Source: an uncultured Clostridia bacterium (lineage in GTDB: Bacteria > Bacillota > Clostridia > Lutisporales > Lutisporaceae). Taken from it: a DNA stretch of 64,000 bases. The first letter of the stretch is position 1. The number at the start of each line of letters is the position of its first letter. Position numbers and translations under genes: made by a program. This document shows, piece by piece, positions 17,438 to 27,379 of the stretch. The DNA lies in assembly GCA_937930535.1 (NCBI GenBank), contig CALGKJ010000123.1, positions 1 through 64,000 on the forward strand, read 5' to 3'. The notes beneath the pieces were generated by a model. That model ran no database searches, was not told the origin of the DNA, and saw only the letters and a list, made by a program, of their open reading frames with translations.

Positions 17438-17473
17438 AATGAATCCCAGCATTTTGGTGCTGGGATTCATTTT
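17436..17473 (+). terminator. Rho-independent terminator
   Basis: AAAATGAATCCCAGCA / TGCTGGGATTCATTTT perfect 16-bp stem after the ImmA gene. Confidence 0.88.
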
Positions 17474-17523
17474 AATATATTTATATTTAACTATCTAAAA
17501 TACTGTAAGTATGGATAGAAAAG

Positions 17524-18399
17524 CTAACTGCTTCTTTCGTTTAATTCTTTTAATGTTACTCCATCCTCATTCTTCCACATTATTGGACCACTGGTTCTGT
17601 TACCTAGAATAAAGTCTGAAGCTGCTGATGGACTTGTAAATAAAATTTCTTGGGTAAACACATTATCAATAATTGTGCCATCTGATAAATATTGTTCACG
17701 AAGTTTAATGATATTCTTGCCAAGTGAGTTAACAGATAGCTGTTCTCTTATTACACTGCCTCTACATACCACAAAGCCTTCTGAGCTTTGAAATCCTTTT
17801 GCTGATAAACCATTTCTGTTTTTAATATATAGGTACTCTACTATATCTTCCCTTTCACCTGCATCTGTTTGTTCCATGCTATCTGGCATCAACAGCTCAA
17901 ATACCTTATGTCCTAATGCTGCTACAATAATTTTAGCATTATCAATAAATTCTTCCATCTCAGCAACTTCCGCTTCTGATATTACAGATTTCTTTGGTGA
18001 CTGACTATTCATAACAATATACCGATTCACTTCATTTGCTATTTCATAAAATCTGCTTTCTAGATATTTTATATGTGCTTTATTAAGATGATCGTCCTTA
18101 TTAATAAATACTACAGCTTCAGTCCAATAATCTTTATTGGCGTTTTGTATATGCTCCCCTAATCGATTTATTGCATCTTCTGTTTCTCCTATATATACAA
18201 CAGGTCTTCCGCTATCGCTATCATGCCCAAAAAGAAAGTAGACTGATGGTGCACGCAGCTCTTCTCGGTTCAAGCATTGCTTGTAATATGTTCTAGGTAT
18301 TTTATATGCCTTGCCTGTCCAATTGGAAAGCTCGCATATCCATCTACCGTTTGGAATACCGTCCATCATAAATATTTTTACACTTTTTCCTCGTCTCAT
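17524..18399 (-). CDS. GIY-YIG nuclease domain plus DUF4357-like C-terminus
   Basis: PSVYFLFGHDSDSGRPVVYIGETEDAINRLGEH (GIY-YIG) and C-terminal SAASDFILGNRTSGPIMWKNEDGVTLKEL (DUF4357-like). Confidence 0.85.
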   Translation of the reverse strand: MRRGKSVKIFMMDGIPNGRWICELSNWTGKAYKIPRTYYKQCLNREELRAPSVYFLFGHDSDSGRPVVYIGETEDAINRLGEHIQNANKDYWTEAVVFINKDDHLNKAHIKYLESRFYEIANEVNRYIVMNSQSPKKSVISEAEVAEMEEFIDNAKIIVAALGHKVFELLMPDSMEQTDAGEREDIVEYLYIKNRNGLSAKGFQSSEGFVVCRGSVIREQLSVNSLGKNIIKLREQYLSDGTIIDNVFTQEILFTSPSAASDFILGNRTSGPIMWKNEDGVTLKELNERSS

Positions 18400-18999
18400 A
18401 TTGCCCCACCCTATTAGATTTATAAAGTAGTGATATAATGTTTTAAGTATAACATAAGCTTCTTGTATTCATCCACAGAAAACGTAACACTCTTGCTATT
18501 GTCTTGTAAGTCAAAAATCAATAAACATCTAGTGCAATAAAGGAGTTCATTCCGAATCTCAGGAAAAAGAATGGTAAGAAGAATCCCGATATTTTAGGAA
18601 CTTAGATTTCCCTTTTCTGAATTCTTTTACGAACCCCATACTCTAGATATCTCTAATCTCTAACTATTTGAAGTGTATTAGTTACATAAGTTTTCCATAA
18701 TATATCATAGAAGCTATTTATTATATTATGGTTCTTGCCTGTCAAATCTAGCACTATTACCTTCTTAATAATAGCATTTCTACTTTAGAAGTAAGATATA
18801 CCTCAAGAAAATCCTCAATATGAGTGGATCCTGATGATCTTACAAGTTCAACTCTAATCTTATATTATTTGTTGTCCTTTTCCTTCACTTATTATATCAC
18901 CTTGTAATACTAGCAAAAACATACCCTCGATAGTCATATTGATCAATTATTGATAACACTCCCTAGAATAAACCACTAAATTCGTAGTAGCTAATTTGA

Positions 19000-20058
19000 T
19001 TAATCTTCATTATCATCTTTTAAAATTACTTCTGCTATAGCTTTCCCTAATAAAGGCGGAACTGCGTTCCCAACCTGCTTCATCTGAGATGATTTTGGAC
19101 CATATAATATGAAATCATCTGGGAAAGACTGCAGTCGAGCAGCTTCTCTTACCGTAATACATCTATTCAGATGGTAATGTGTAAATCTTCCTGAAGAAGG
19201 TGTATCAAATCTTGTAGTAATTGTTACAGTAGGTTCTTCAGCAACAATTCTAGACCAGGTTCCACTATATATGGATTTCGTTAACATTTCAGGTGGTAAA
19301 ACCTCTTTCCCCATACCAACAGGGATTAATTTTAGTTTCTCAATGGCTTCTTTTGAGTGCTTAGTAGAAACATGATTATAAAGCTTAACTGAGTTTTTTC
19401 TCATCATTTTCTGATAATTACTTAATGGTTCTATTCTATATTCTTGAACTTCCTCTCCTTCACCAGATGCGAGATACTCCAAATCACTTATAGCATCATA
19501 AGCAGTAGTTTTTATACCGTTGCCTTTTGGCAGTTCTGGTGGAGCGGCATTATGCTTTCCTAAAATAAATGCTCTTCTTCTATACTGAGGTACTCCAAAA
19601 TCAGCAGCATTTAAAACATTATAGGTTATTTGATATCCATTTTTATTAAAAATATTTTCTATTTCCTTTATAAACAGCCCATTTTCCGTAGTTATAAGAT
19701 TGGGTACATTTTCCATAAGGAAGTACTTGGGTCTTAAGTATTCAACAACCTTAAAATAATATCTGAAAAGAAAGTTTCTTTCATCATTAATTGTTTTTCT
19801 TGATCCCTTTTGTGAGAAACCTTGGCATGGCGGTCCACCTATTACAACGTCAATTTTGCTTCTATATTCTTTAAAAATTGTATCAACATCTAACTTTGTA
19901 ATATCTTCATTAATCATTCTAGTATCTTTATGATTTTTAGAATAAGCATGTGCAATATCAGTATCTATTTCATTAGCTACAGTTACATTGTAATTGGCTT
20001 CTTGAAACCCGTATGAGAGTCCACCTACTCCTGCAAATAAATCAACAATTTTCAACAT
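19000..20058 (-). CDS. C5-cytosine DNA methyltransferase
   Basis: VDLFAGVGGLSYGF, GGPPCQGFSQKGSR, FLMENVPN, QYRRRAFILG, ARLQSFPDDF...QVGNAVPPLL. Confidence 0.98.
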   Translation of the reverse strand: MLKIVDLFAGVGGLSYGFQEANYNVTVANEIDTDIAHAYSKNHKDTRMINEDITKLDVDTIFKEYRSKIDVVIGGPPCQGFSQKGSRKTINDERNFLFRYYFKVVEYLRPKYFLMENVPNLITTENGLFIKEIENIFNKNGYQITYNVLNAADFGVPQYRRRAFILGKHNAAPPELPKGNGIKTTAYDAISDLEYLASGEGEEVQEYRIEPLSNYQKMMRKNSVKLYNHVSTKHSKEAIEKLKLIPVGMGKEVLPPEMLTKSIYSGTWSRIVAEEPTVTITTRFDTPSSGRFTHYHLNRCITVREAARLQSFPDDFILYGPKSSQMKQVGNAVPPLLGKAIAEVILKDDNED

Positions 20059-20070
20059 AACAAACTCTCC

Positions 20071-20835
20071 CTACGCACCATTGATTACCTTCAGCTCATA
20101 TTTTTGACTTGTATGAACATCAGCGATTCTTTTAAGAGCTACATCAAAATAATCTTCTTGTAGTTCGATTCCAATAAAACTTCTTCCACATCTCTTTGAA
20201 ACAACCCCGGTAGTTCCACTACCCATAAATGGATCCATAACAACCTGACCTGGATTTGATAGTAATTCTATAAAATGTTGAATTACACTCTCAGGTTTCT
20301 GGGTTGGATGTCCACCGTACCTCTTTTCACTTTTTGGCGTAAGAGAACTCTCAATGAAATCATGAATGGCTAACGAATTGTTGTTAAAGGTTCCTGTTCT
20401 AGCCTGATTTACAAAGTACACCCATCCCTCCACTGAGTTAATAAAATGTAAATTCATGTTTCTAGGCATTGGATTAGTCTTATGCCATATTCCTGTTGTT
20501 TTATAATAAAACTTATTTTTTTCAGCAAGTCCGATAATTGTCTCTATTTTGATTAACGACATGAACATTATCATCGAACCGCCCTTTTTCAGAATCCTCT
20601 GTGATTCTTTTAAAAAACTATCCATGTGCTCAGTCCACTCTTCAAACTCCAGATCATCCCATCCTGCGTCTCCAAAAAAATTCTCTCTCATTTTTTTTAA
20701 ATTAGTATCACGATCACGCATAAAATTCCCAAGATTATATGGTGGGTCTGTTACTATCAAGTCAACACTATCATCTTTTAGGTTCTTCATCGTATCTATG
20801 CAATTTCCTTTAATTAACATCATATTGCTTTCCAT
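20071..20835 (-). CDS. beta-class amino-DNA methyltransferase (N6A or N4C)
   Basis: VDLIVTDPPYNLG (motif IV) precedes VMDPFMGSGTTGVV (motif I); GGHPTQKP. Confidence 0.95.
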   Translation of the reverse strand: MESNMMLIKGNCIDTMKNLKDDSVDLIVTDPPYNLGNFMRDRDTNLKKMRENFFGDAGWDDLEFEEWTEHMDSFLKESQRILKKGGSMIMFMSLIKIETIIGLAEKNKFYYKTTGIWHKTNPMPRNMNLHFINSVEGWVYFVNQARTGTFNNNSLAIHDFIESSLTPKSEKRYGGHPTQKPESVIQHFIELLSNPGQVVMDPFMGSGTTGVVSKRCGRSFIGIELQEDYFDVALKRIADVHTSQKYELKVINGA

Positions 20836-20850
20836 TTTCTGCTCCTTTAG

Positions 20851-22083
20851 TTAGATTAATAAATCGAGTAAATGAGTTTTAAATAAAGTCTCGTCTTTTG
20901 CAATAGATAAGTCTACCGCTCGTATCTTTAATTCTTTATTGGTTGAAACATTATAAAATTTATAGTCTCCTACTACATAGTCAGTCTTTAATGTCTTTGG
21001 ATACATAAGGACTGCCACATCTACTTTCGGAATAGCAGAGACATATGCGTTCATCTGATATACATCGGACTCCTTAGCGAACGATTTTATAACCTTCCAT
21101 TTTGTATCAACAACCATATTAAACCCTTTACTAGTATTTATCAAGATGTCAGGTTGAAGCTTAACTTTCTTTTTTGTTCCTGTTTTATCTGAAATCAAAT
21201 AATTCTTTCCTTCTTGGTATAATATCTTGGTTCCAAATATTTTTTTATATGATTTATAAATAAATACTTCAAAAATCTTGTTCATGTCAAACAACATTGA
21301 AGAAATAGAATTGTTACCATTGCTTAAACTTACTGTATACCCTTCTAAAAACAAGTTGCTATATTCAACTAATTCCTTTATTCTTGAATTAACTCGGTTA
21401 ATCTGTATATTAATATTTTCAAGCTGGTGTTCAGTAATTTTATCAATCTCTTCAAAATATACTAAGGTAGTATTCAATCGCTTTATATTTGAAAAATCTC
21501 TACTAACTTTTTTCATCTCAATAATCGTATATTTTATAAGTCGATTTACATCATTATCCACATCAAGTTTTGAATACTTGCAAAAAAATCTTGTTGGATT
21601 CATTGCATTCTTATTTATATGCTTTGAAAAAACAATGCTACCCTTGACTGTTGATATGTTCTTGGTAACTTTGCGATAAGAATACAACAAACCTTCTCTA
21701 ATATAATGTTCAAGCTTTTCTAAGTAATTCGATATTAGTATTTCTATTAATCCATTCTTAGAAAAGTCAACCTTTGCATTCACATTTTTCTTAGTAGGTA
21801 TATTATGAGCAACCTTAAACATATACAGTAATGTTTCTTTAATTTCAGCATCACTATATAAATCAGATACTTTGGGCAGTATTTCTAGCGAGAGTCCTGG
21901 TAGGCTTATTATTCCCACCCATTGCTGTGGAATAATATATCTGTTACCCCATTTAAAAATGCCTTTATTATTGATGTCAATTACTCGTATAGCTTCTACA
22001 TCTGCTTTAGAAATCTGTTTTTTTGCAACATCCCTTTTATTGCCAACGTATATTTTTTCATGTTCTAAAACAGTTAATATCAT
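20851..22083 (-). CDS. mcrC: McrC-like restriction subunit (PD-(D/E)xK nuclease)
   Basis: WVGIISLPGLSLEILPKV; TVKGSIVF; nuclease core LQPDILI...NMVVDTKWK; 4-nt overlap with McrB. Confidence 0.92.
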   Translation of the reverse strand: MILTVLEHEKIYVGNKRDVAKKQISKADVEAIRVIDINNKGIFKWGNRYIIPQQWVGIISLPGLSLEILPKVSDLYSDAEIKETLLYMFKVAHNIPTKKNVNAKVDFSKNGLIEILISNYLEKLEHYIREGLLYSYRKVTKNISTVKGSIVFSKHINKNAMNPTRFFCKYSKLDVDNDVNRLIKYTIIEMKKVSRDFSNIKRLNTTLVYFEEIDKITEHQLENINIQINRVNSRIKELVEYSNLFLEGYTVSLSNGNNSISSMLFDMNKIFEVFIYKSYKKIFGTKILYQEGKNYLISDKTGTKKKVKLQPDILINTSKGFNMVVDTKWKVIKSFAKESDVYQMNAYVSAIPKVDVAVLMYPKTLKTDYVVGDYKFYNVSTNKELKIRAVDLSIAKDETLFKTHLLDLLI

Positions 22084-23348
22084 ACAACTACTCCATCGTA
22101 TATTTTTACGATAGCATTTTTATAAAATCCTTTGTTTATGTAATACACTTTTTTTGCTTCTATTGCATACTCGCCAACAAAAGTTAATAACTTATCTATC
22201 TCAAGTTCCTCATGACAGTAGATTGCATTACTAACTAATGTACCGGTATCATCTATATCATTTAATACCATTTGAATTTTTTGCAAGTCATCAAAGAAGT
22301 ACTCTTCTAAAAGAGGAATTATTTTCTTTGCTAATATCATTTTGACATCTTCCCAACCACTTACCCTCATAAAAAAAGCATGCCCGATTATGTAATTACT
22401 ATCAAGTAACAACTCAATTCTCTTATTAATAACTTTTAATAGTTTGATTACATCAACTCCATCTATGTTTTTCGCATCTAAACCTCTAACCCTGAGAGCC
22501 TTATTTAATTCTTCATAATCACATGGGAAATTAATAAAATCAAATCTTCTCCTTAGTGCAATATCTATAGTTGCTATAGATTTGTCAGCGGAGTTCATTG
22601 TGCCTATTACATTAAGATTATTAGGTACAATGAAAGTGGTTTTAGAATACGGCAACACCGCTTCTAATTCACAGAATTGTCCCTCTCGCTTATCCAATTC
22701 AATCAAACTAATTAACTCACCGAAAATTTCAGATATATTTCCTCTATTAATCTCATCAATGAATAAGGCATATTGCTTTGATGGATTTTTCCTGGCAGTT
22801 TCACATATTCTCTTAAATATACCATCTTGAGGGTCATAAATTATTGTCTTGGTTACAGGGTCAACAGATGGTCTTATTCCTTCAATGAAATCTTCATAAA
22901 CAAACGATTGATGAAAGGTAACAAAATCATACCTTTTCTCAATCTTAGCATTTTTCATATACTTGATCATAAAATCCGAATCATATTCCAATAACTTTAG
23001 TCGATCAACAAACCACTTCCCCGTAGATTCAAAGAAAATGCGAGGTAATTTTCTTGAAACGCCCATTGGTGATTCTTCAATAGAGTGTTCTTCTAACACA
23101 TCAGATGCTGTACCAGTGTACCCTAAACCTAAAGTCATTATTTTATTAACAATATCAGATGACGTCATTGGATTGTTATTCTGTAAAATAACTAATGCAA
23201 TAAGTAACCAATCATCAGATTTTAGAGTATATGCTGCGCGTATATCCTTATCATCAATTTTATAGTCCGTATATTTTTCTATTTGTTTTTGCATGAAATA
23301 TGTTTTGCCTGTTCCAGGAGGACCATAATATATTACATTCTCAGCCAT
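22080..23348 (-). CDS. mcrB: McrB-like AAA+ GTPase lacking an N-terminal DNA-binding domain
   Basis: MAENVIYYGPPGTGKTYF (Walker A at the extreme N-terminus), YALFIDEINRGNISEIFGELISLIE, NVIGTMNSADKSIATIDIALRRRFDF. Confidence 0.95.
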   Translation of the reverse strand: MAENVIYYGPPGTGKTYFMQKQIEKYTDYKIDDKDIRAAYTLKSDDWLLIALVILQNNNPMTSSDIVNKIMTLGLGYTGTASDVLEEHSIEESPMGVSRKLPRIFFESTGKWFVDRLKLLEYDSDFMIKYMKNAKIEKRYDFVTFHQSFVYEDFIEGIRPSVDPVTKTIIYDPQDGIFKRICETARKNPSKQYALFIDEINRGNISEIFGELISLIELDKREGQFCELEAVLPYSKTTFIVPNNLNVIGTMNSADKSIATIDIALRRRFDFINFPCDYEELNKALRVRGLDAKNIDGVDVIKLLKVINKRIELLLDSNYIIGHAFFMRVSGWEDVKMILAKKIIPLLEEYFFDDLQKIQMVLNDIDDTGTLVSNAIYCHEELEIDKLLTFVGEYAIEAKKVYYINKGFYKNAIVKIYDGVVV

Positions 23349-24111
23349 TGCATTTCCTTCTCTCTATAGTTTTTAATCCACTTAGTATACTGTCTTCATT
23401 TTTTACTTTATAGTAGGTTGCCATATTATAAGCGGCTGCAGCAACTTCAAACTTCTTTTTTGATATGAATCCTACTTTTTCAAGGTAGTTTTCACTTCCA
23501 GGAATTCTAAGCTGATCTTTTCTAGGAGTACCACCTTCCAATCTTTCTCTAGCTTCATTGTAATTATAAGATAGCCCGTAATTATCTACTACTTCACACA
23601 AAAACTTGCCTACTGTTTTATTTTCACAATCTAGAACAACATACCTTATCGATCCAGTATTTTTATTTTTATCAATTGATCCTCTTCCGTCAAACATACC
23701 AGCTATAAAGCATTTTTTAACTTCTTTTGTCGATGCAAATAGTGCACTTTTCACCTCTGGAACCATATCCTCTAATCTTTGTCCATCTTTACTCCGAAAG
23801 AAAGTTCCAAATCCCATTAAACGATTAAATTTCCCTGAATCCAGCCCATTAGTTCTTATAGTTGATGCCATCAACGTCTGATTTGATATTTTTGCAGCCA
23901 AGGCTTTAACATGTTGAAAATGCTCTTCTAATTCTGCATTTGTTAAATATCCATTGTTATGTCTGACTGGAGCAATCCAGTATTTGTTTCCTTTTACAAC
24001 AACACTTTCATTAGCAGCAAAAATCCCTCCTAAAAAATATGCACTTTCATTAATCAGATACTTCGTTCCCATCTCTAAATCAATGTTCAAAATTGGATAT
24101 ATACTAGTCAT
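23341..24111 (-). CDS. LAGLIDADG-like protein, first gene of the McrBC/MTase operon
   Basis: two LAGLIDADG-like helices (YFLGGIFAANESVVV and CFIAGMFDGRGSIDKN); RBS GGAGGTG; overlaps the McrB ORF by 8 nt. Confidence 0.8.
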   Translation of the reverse strand: MTSIYPILNIDLEMGTKYLINESAYFLGGIFAANESVVVKGNKYWIAPVRHNNGYLTNAELEEHFQHVKALAAKISNQTLMASTIRTNGLDSGKFNRLMGFGTFFRSKDGQRLEDMVPEVKSALFASTKEVKKCFIAGMFDGRGSIDKNKNTGSIRYVVLDCENKTVGKFLCEVVDNYGLSYNYNEARERLEGGTPRKDQLRIPGSENYLEKVGFISKKKFEVAAAAYNMATYYKVKNEDSILSGLKTIERRKCNG

Positions 24112-24550
24112 TCCAACACCTCCAAAAATATTTAATGTCCGTTATTAAATTTTATCTATTACATTCTTTAACACTCAATTGATATTTTAATATAACTATT
24201 CTTATTTTGTATTTTCAAAGTAAGTCAATTCAATGACATGTCCTATCTAATTTTATCAATTATTTCTACTTAACCCATATAACATTATTTTGAGTATTAT
24301 ATCACAAAATAGCCTATTTGCATACAATTTGATATAATTCATCTCAAATCATCTACCCCTCACACCTTCGTAATATATTAATGCGGTGCGGACTTATAGG
24401 CCCATCTAAGTAAAAAACACACTGAACTAATTCCAAGGGAACATAAATTCAATATTCTTTTTTATCACTATTCTACTATTATTGTGTATAAATTGAAGGC
24501 TTTAAAAAATATACATTAAATTCAAATCGCCTTTATCTAAAAAATTATCA

Positions 24551-26377
24551 TTATATAAAATTAATAGCATATTTCTCTAACATAACTTCCTGATCATGTA
24601 ATAATATAAAATAATCTATGTTTTTCTTTAAAACCTTAAAGTCCTCTGCTGATAAATTTATTTTATAGGATTCGAGTACAGCTATTAAAGCTCGAAATAT
24701 ATAATCAATATAAAAACCATCAACAGTTTTATCTTTTAAATTGTTAATAGTCTGTTCTATTGCTGTAACAAGATTACATTTTGTCTTGTATTGTCTTAAA
24801 TTTAATTTTTCACATATATAATGAATGTCTACCTTTCCAGATTTATTTATGCACATTAAAATTGAGCTATATATCCCACAAAATGTCTCCTTATTAATAT
24901 AGTATCTATTTCTTGGATGATGATAATAAAATAATTGCAGCGCATTTGCAATTTCTAATAAATCTTTAATTGAGTTTACTTTTTTATCTTTTAAATATTC
25001 TATATATTTGAAATTACAATTTCTAATAAGATTATCTATCTCATGTCTCCTTTTATTTAGATTGTTAATTTTAGATTTTTTCCTCCCTAAAACTTTAGGG
25101 ATAAACTCATCAACTAGCCAATTATATGCAACTTGTGCATTCCAACTTTCTCTTTCATTGATTTTATTAAGATTCTCTTCTTGTAAGTCTTCAACTAGCT
25201 CCCATGTAATACAGATATCCCCTACTGCAGAATGTGGGTATAAAACTATATCTTCATCAAGTTCTGGATTAAAAAAAGCATGGAAACCAATATCATATTT
25301 ATTATGTTTTTTATTCGTATATACTTTTATATAAAATCTATTACTATCAAAAATATTCCATTCAGTATCTCCACTATCAACATCATGATTAAAAGCAAAA
25401 TCAACAAGTTTTAGCCATTGTACGGTCGTTAATGTTAAAAGTTTATAGTTATTTCTGCGTTTTGATAATGGATACTTATGTGTTTTTAATATATTCTCTA
25501 TATTCTTTATATGCTCTATATATTTATCTGCATAATCATCTATAACTTTACAGAATTTATGAATATCTTCAATGGACAACTTCAATTTATTATTACCCAA
25601 GTGAATATAACTATCTTCTAAATTAACAAATCTCTGGCTATTTGCTGAAGGTTGTTCAAATGTAATAAATCTTCTTGCACCATAGTTTGGATCCGTATGT
25701 AATCCAGAAAATAGCTCTGTTAAAATAGTCTTATTATCTAATAAAATCATACAATCTCTAACTTTTATTGTTCTAAAATATATTACACAGCTTGTTTCTG
25801 GATTATTGTATTTAGGTAATATAGCCTCTAAGCCAATTCTATTCACATACCTTTTATAAACCACTTCATTATCTAGCTCATATAATTTTTCAACTTCATC
25901 AAAGTCATTTTCTTCATTAGATATAAAACTAAAAATTCTTTCTACAATTCTTTGTCTTTTTTCTTTATCACGTTCTTCGTCTATATAAGATTTTAGCATA
26001 GAGCTATTTTTATCAAAATTCCTTAATCTTTTTAGCTTTTCTATTGCCTTTTCTATCAATGGAGCATTTTTTCTTGCTATTTCAAGAAAATATAATGTCG
26101 CAGCTAAACTAAATTCAGTATCGCTTTTTCGCCTATTCTCATTTTTACTTATAGACACAAGATTAAAAAGACTATCTAATTCAAAATTATCTTCAAGTCC
26201 ACAATCTTTAATAATTTTTTCAAACTTATCTTTTTTATTTTTATAAGACTTCGGTATTATATGATCAATCTCCATATCCTTAAATTCTAATAGATTGTCT
26301 GAATAACAACTCTTATGTTTATATACTTCCCATATGGCATATCTGACTAAGGGATTATTCTTATCAATTTTTTCCAT
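24551..26377 (-). CDS. large HNH-domain protein of unknown function, putative defence
   Basis: N-terminal HNH (RYAIWEVYKHKSCYSDNLLEFKDMEIDHIIPKSY...LDSLFNLVSISKNENRRKSD), about 520-aa C-terminus unrecognised. Confidence 0.75.
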   Translation of the reverse strand: MEKIDKNNPLVRYAIWEVYKHKSCYSDNLLEFKDMEIDHIIPKSYKNKKDKFEKIIKDCGLEDNFELDSLFNLVSISKNENRRKSDTEFSLAATLYFLEIARKNAPLIEKAIEKLKRLRNFDKNSSMLKSYIDEERDKEKRQRIVERIFSFISNEENDFDEVEKLYELDNEVVYKRYVNRIGLEAILPKYNNPETSCVIYFRTIKVRDCMILLDNKTILTELFSGLHTDPNYGARRFITFEQPSANSQRFVNLEDSYIHLGNNKLKLSIEDIHKFCKVIDDYADKYIEHIKNIENILKTHKYPLSKRRNNYKLLTLTTVQWLKLVDFAFNHDVDSGDTEWNIFDSNRFYIKVYTNKKHNKYDIGFHAFFNPELDEDIVLYPHSAVGDICITWELVEDLQEENLNKINERESWNAQVAYNWLVDEFIPKVLGRKKSKINNLNKRRHEIDNLIRNCNFKYIEYLKDKKVNSIKDLLEIANALQLFYYHHPRNRYYINKETFCGIYSSILMCINKSGKVDIHYICEKLNLRQYKTKCNLVTAIEQTINNLKDKTVDGFYIDYIFRALIAVLESYKINLSAEDFKVLKKNIDYFILLHDQEVMLEKYAINFI

Positions 26378-26646
26378 AGTCTACCTCTTTATATTCAAAG
26401 TAACTCAGTTATAATTTATATTATAAACATCATATCAAAATTTGTATATAATACCTTTTAATATACTATTTTTATTAACAATCTCAATGTAACTATAAAT
26501 TTTTTTACCAGCTTTTATTCTATTTCTGCAAAAAGATACACCTCTCTCATAAAAATTCATCGAATGTGTACATTCAATCCAAATTCCGCATATAACTCGA
26601 TAATCTCAAACAAGCACATCATCAAACTTAATACAAAAAAATATTA

Positions 26647-26670
26647 GAACCCTTTGAAATCAAAGGGTTC
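26647..26670 (-). terminator. Rho-independent terminator
   Basis: GAACCCTTTGA / TCAAAGGGTTC stem; on minus strand followed by TAATATTTTTTTG. Confidence 0.8.
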
Positions 26671-26680
26671 ACTATATATA

Positions 26681-27364
26681 TTAAAATTCTGATTTGACGG
26701 AAGCAAAATGGCATTTTACCATATTACTATAGCCCCCTAACCCAACAACCAAACTCCCATACCCCATACGCTTATTAATCAACAAATCCAAGAACTCGCT
26801 TATCTCCACAACATCCTTCGAGTGCAAATCATAACCGCTATACTCTATAACCTTATCTAATACCTTCTTTATCTCACTAATAAACCCAATGCTCCTATCC
26901 ATAATCACATACTCTTGATTAATCACCTGCTGTATACTTTTGAACAATCTGAAATATGACATAAGCTCACTTAATATAACATCATTTGCACCCTTTATAT
27001 CTCGCCTATCCATGCCTGTACAAAATCTTATTGTCTTTAGTGTTGTTTGAAGCTTAGTAAGCCATATACAGATGTCACTACACACTGCATAATTTTCTTC
27101 TTCACAATCACTGTACAAATAAATAACTGATGTAAAATCATTATGTATGCAGAAAGCTTTAGGATTATCAGCTATTATATTATCAATTTCCTTAGTAAAT
27201 AAATATGGCAAATCCTTTAACTTTTTATATCTTTCTTGGTACTTTAAGAAGTATACTCCAACGCTGATTGTTATAACCCTTGGGCTGTTTACAACACCTT
27301 GTAAGTTAGAGCATGTACACCTTTTAGAATAAATACTATATAAGCTGCTGCAATGCTGTGTCAA
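26681..27364 (-). CDS. hypothetical protein
   Basis: 227 aa from TTG start; terminator just downstream; no recognised family. Confidence 0.55.
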   Translation of the reverse strand: MTQHCSSLYSIYSKRCTCSNLQGVVNSPRVITISVGVYFLKYQERYKKLKDLPYLFTKEIDNIIADNPKAFCIHNDFTSVIYLYSDCEEENYAVCSDICIWLTKLQTTLKTIRFCTGMDRRDIKGANDVILSELMSYFRLFKSIQQVINQEYVIMDRSIGFISEIKKVLDKVIEYSGYDLHSKDVVEISEFLDLLINKRMGYGSLVVGLGGYSNMVKCHFASVKSEF

Positions 27365-27379
27365 CTTATCACCCTTCCA

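Noticed and set aside
20071-24111. Simple type IV (methyl-dependent) McrBC reading
   Set aside because: Two methyltransferases follow McrC with gaps of 15 and 12 nt, which is more consistent with a cognate restriction-modification system; not proven
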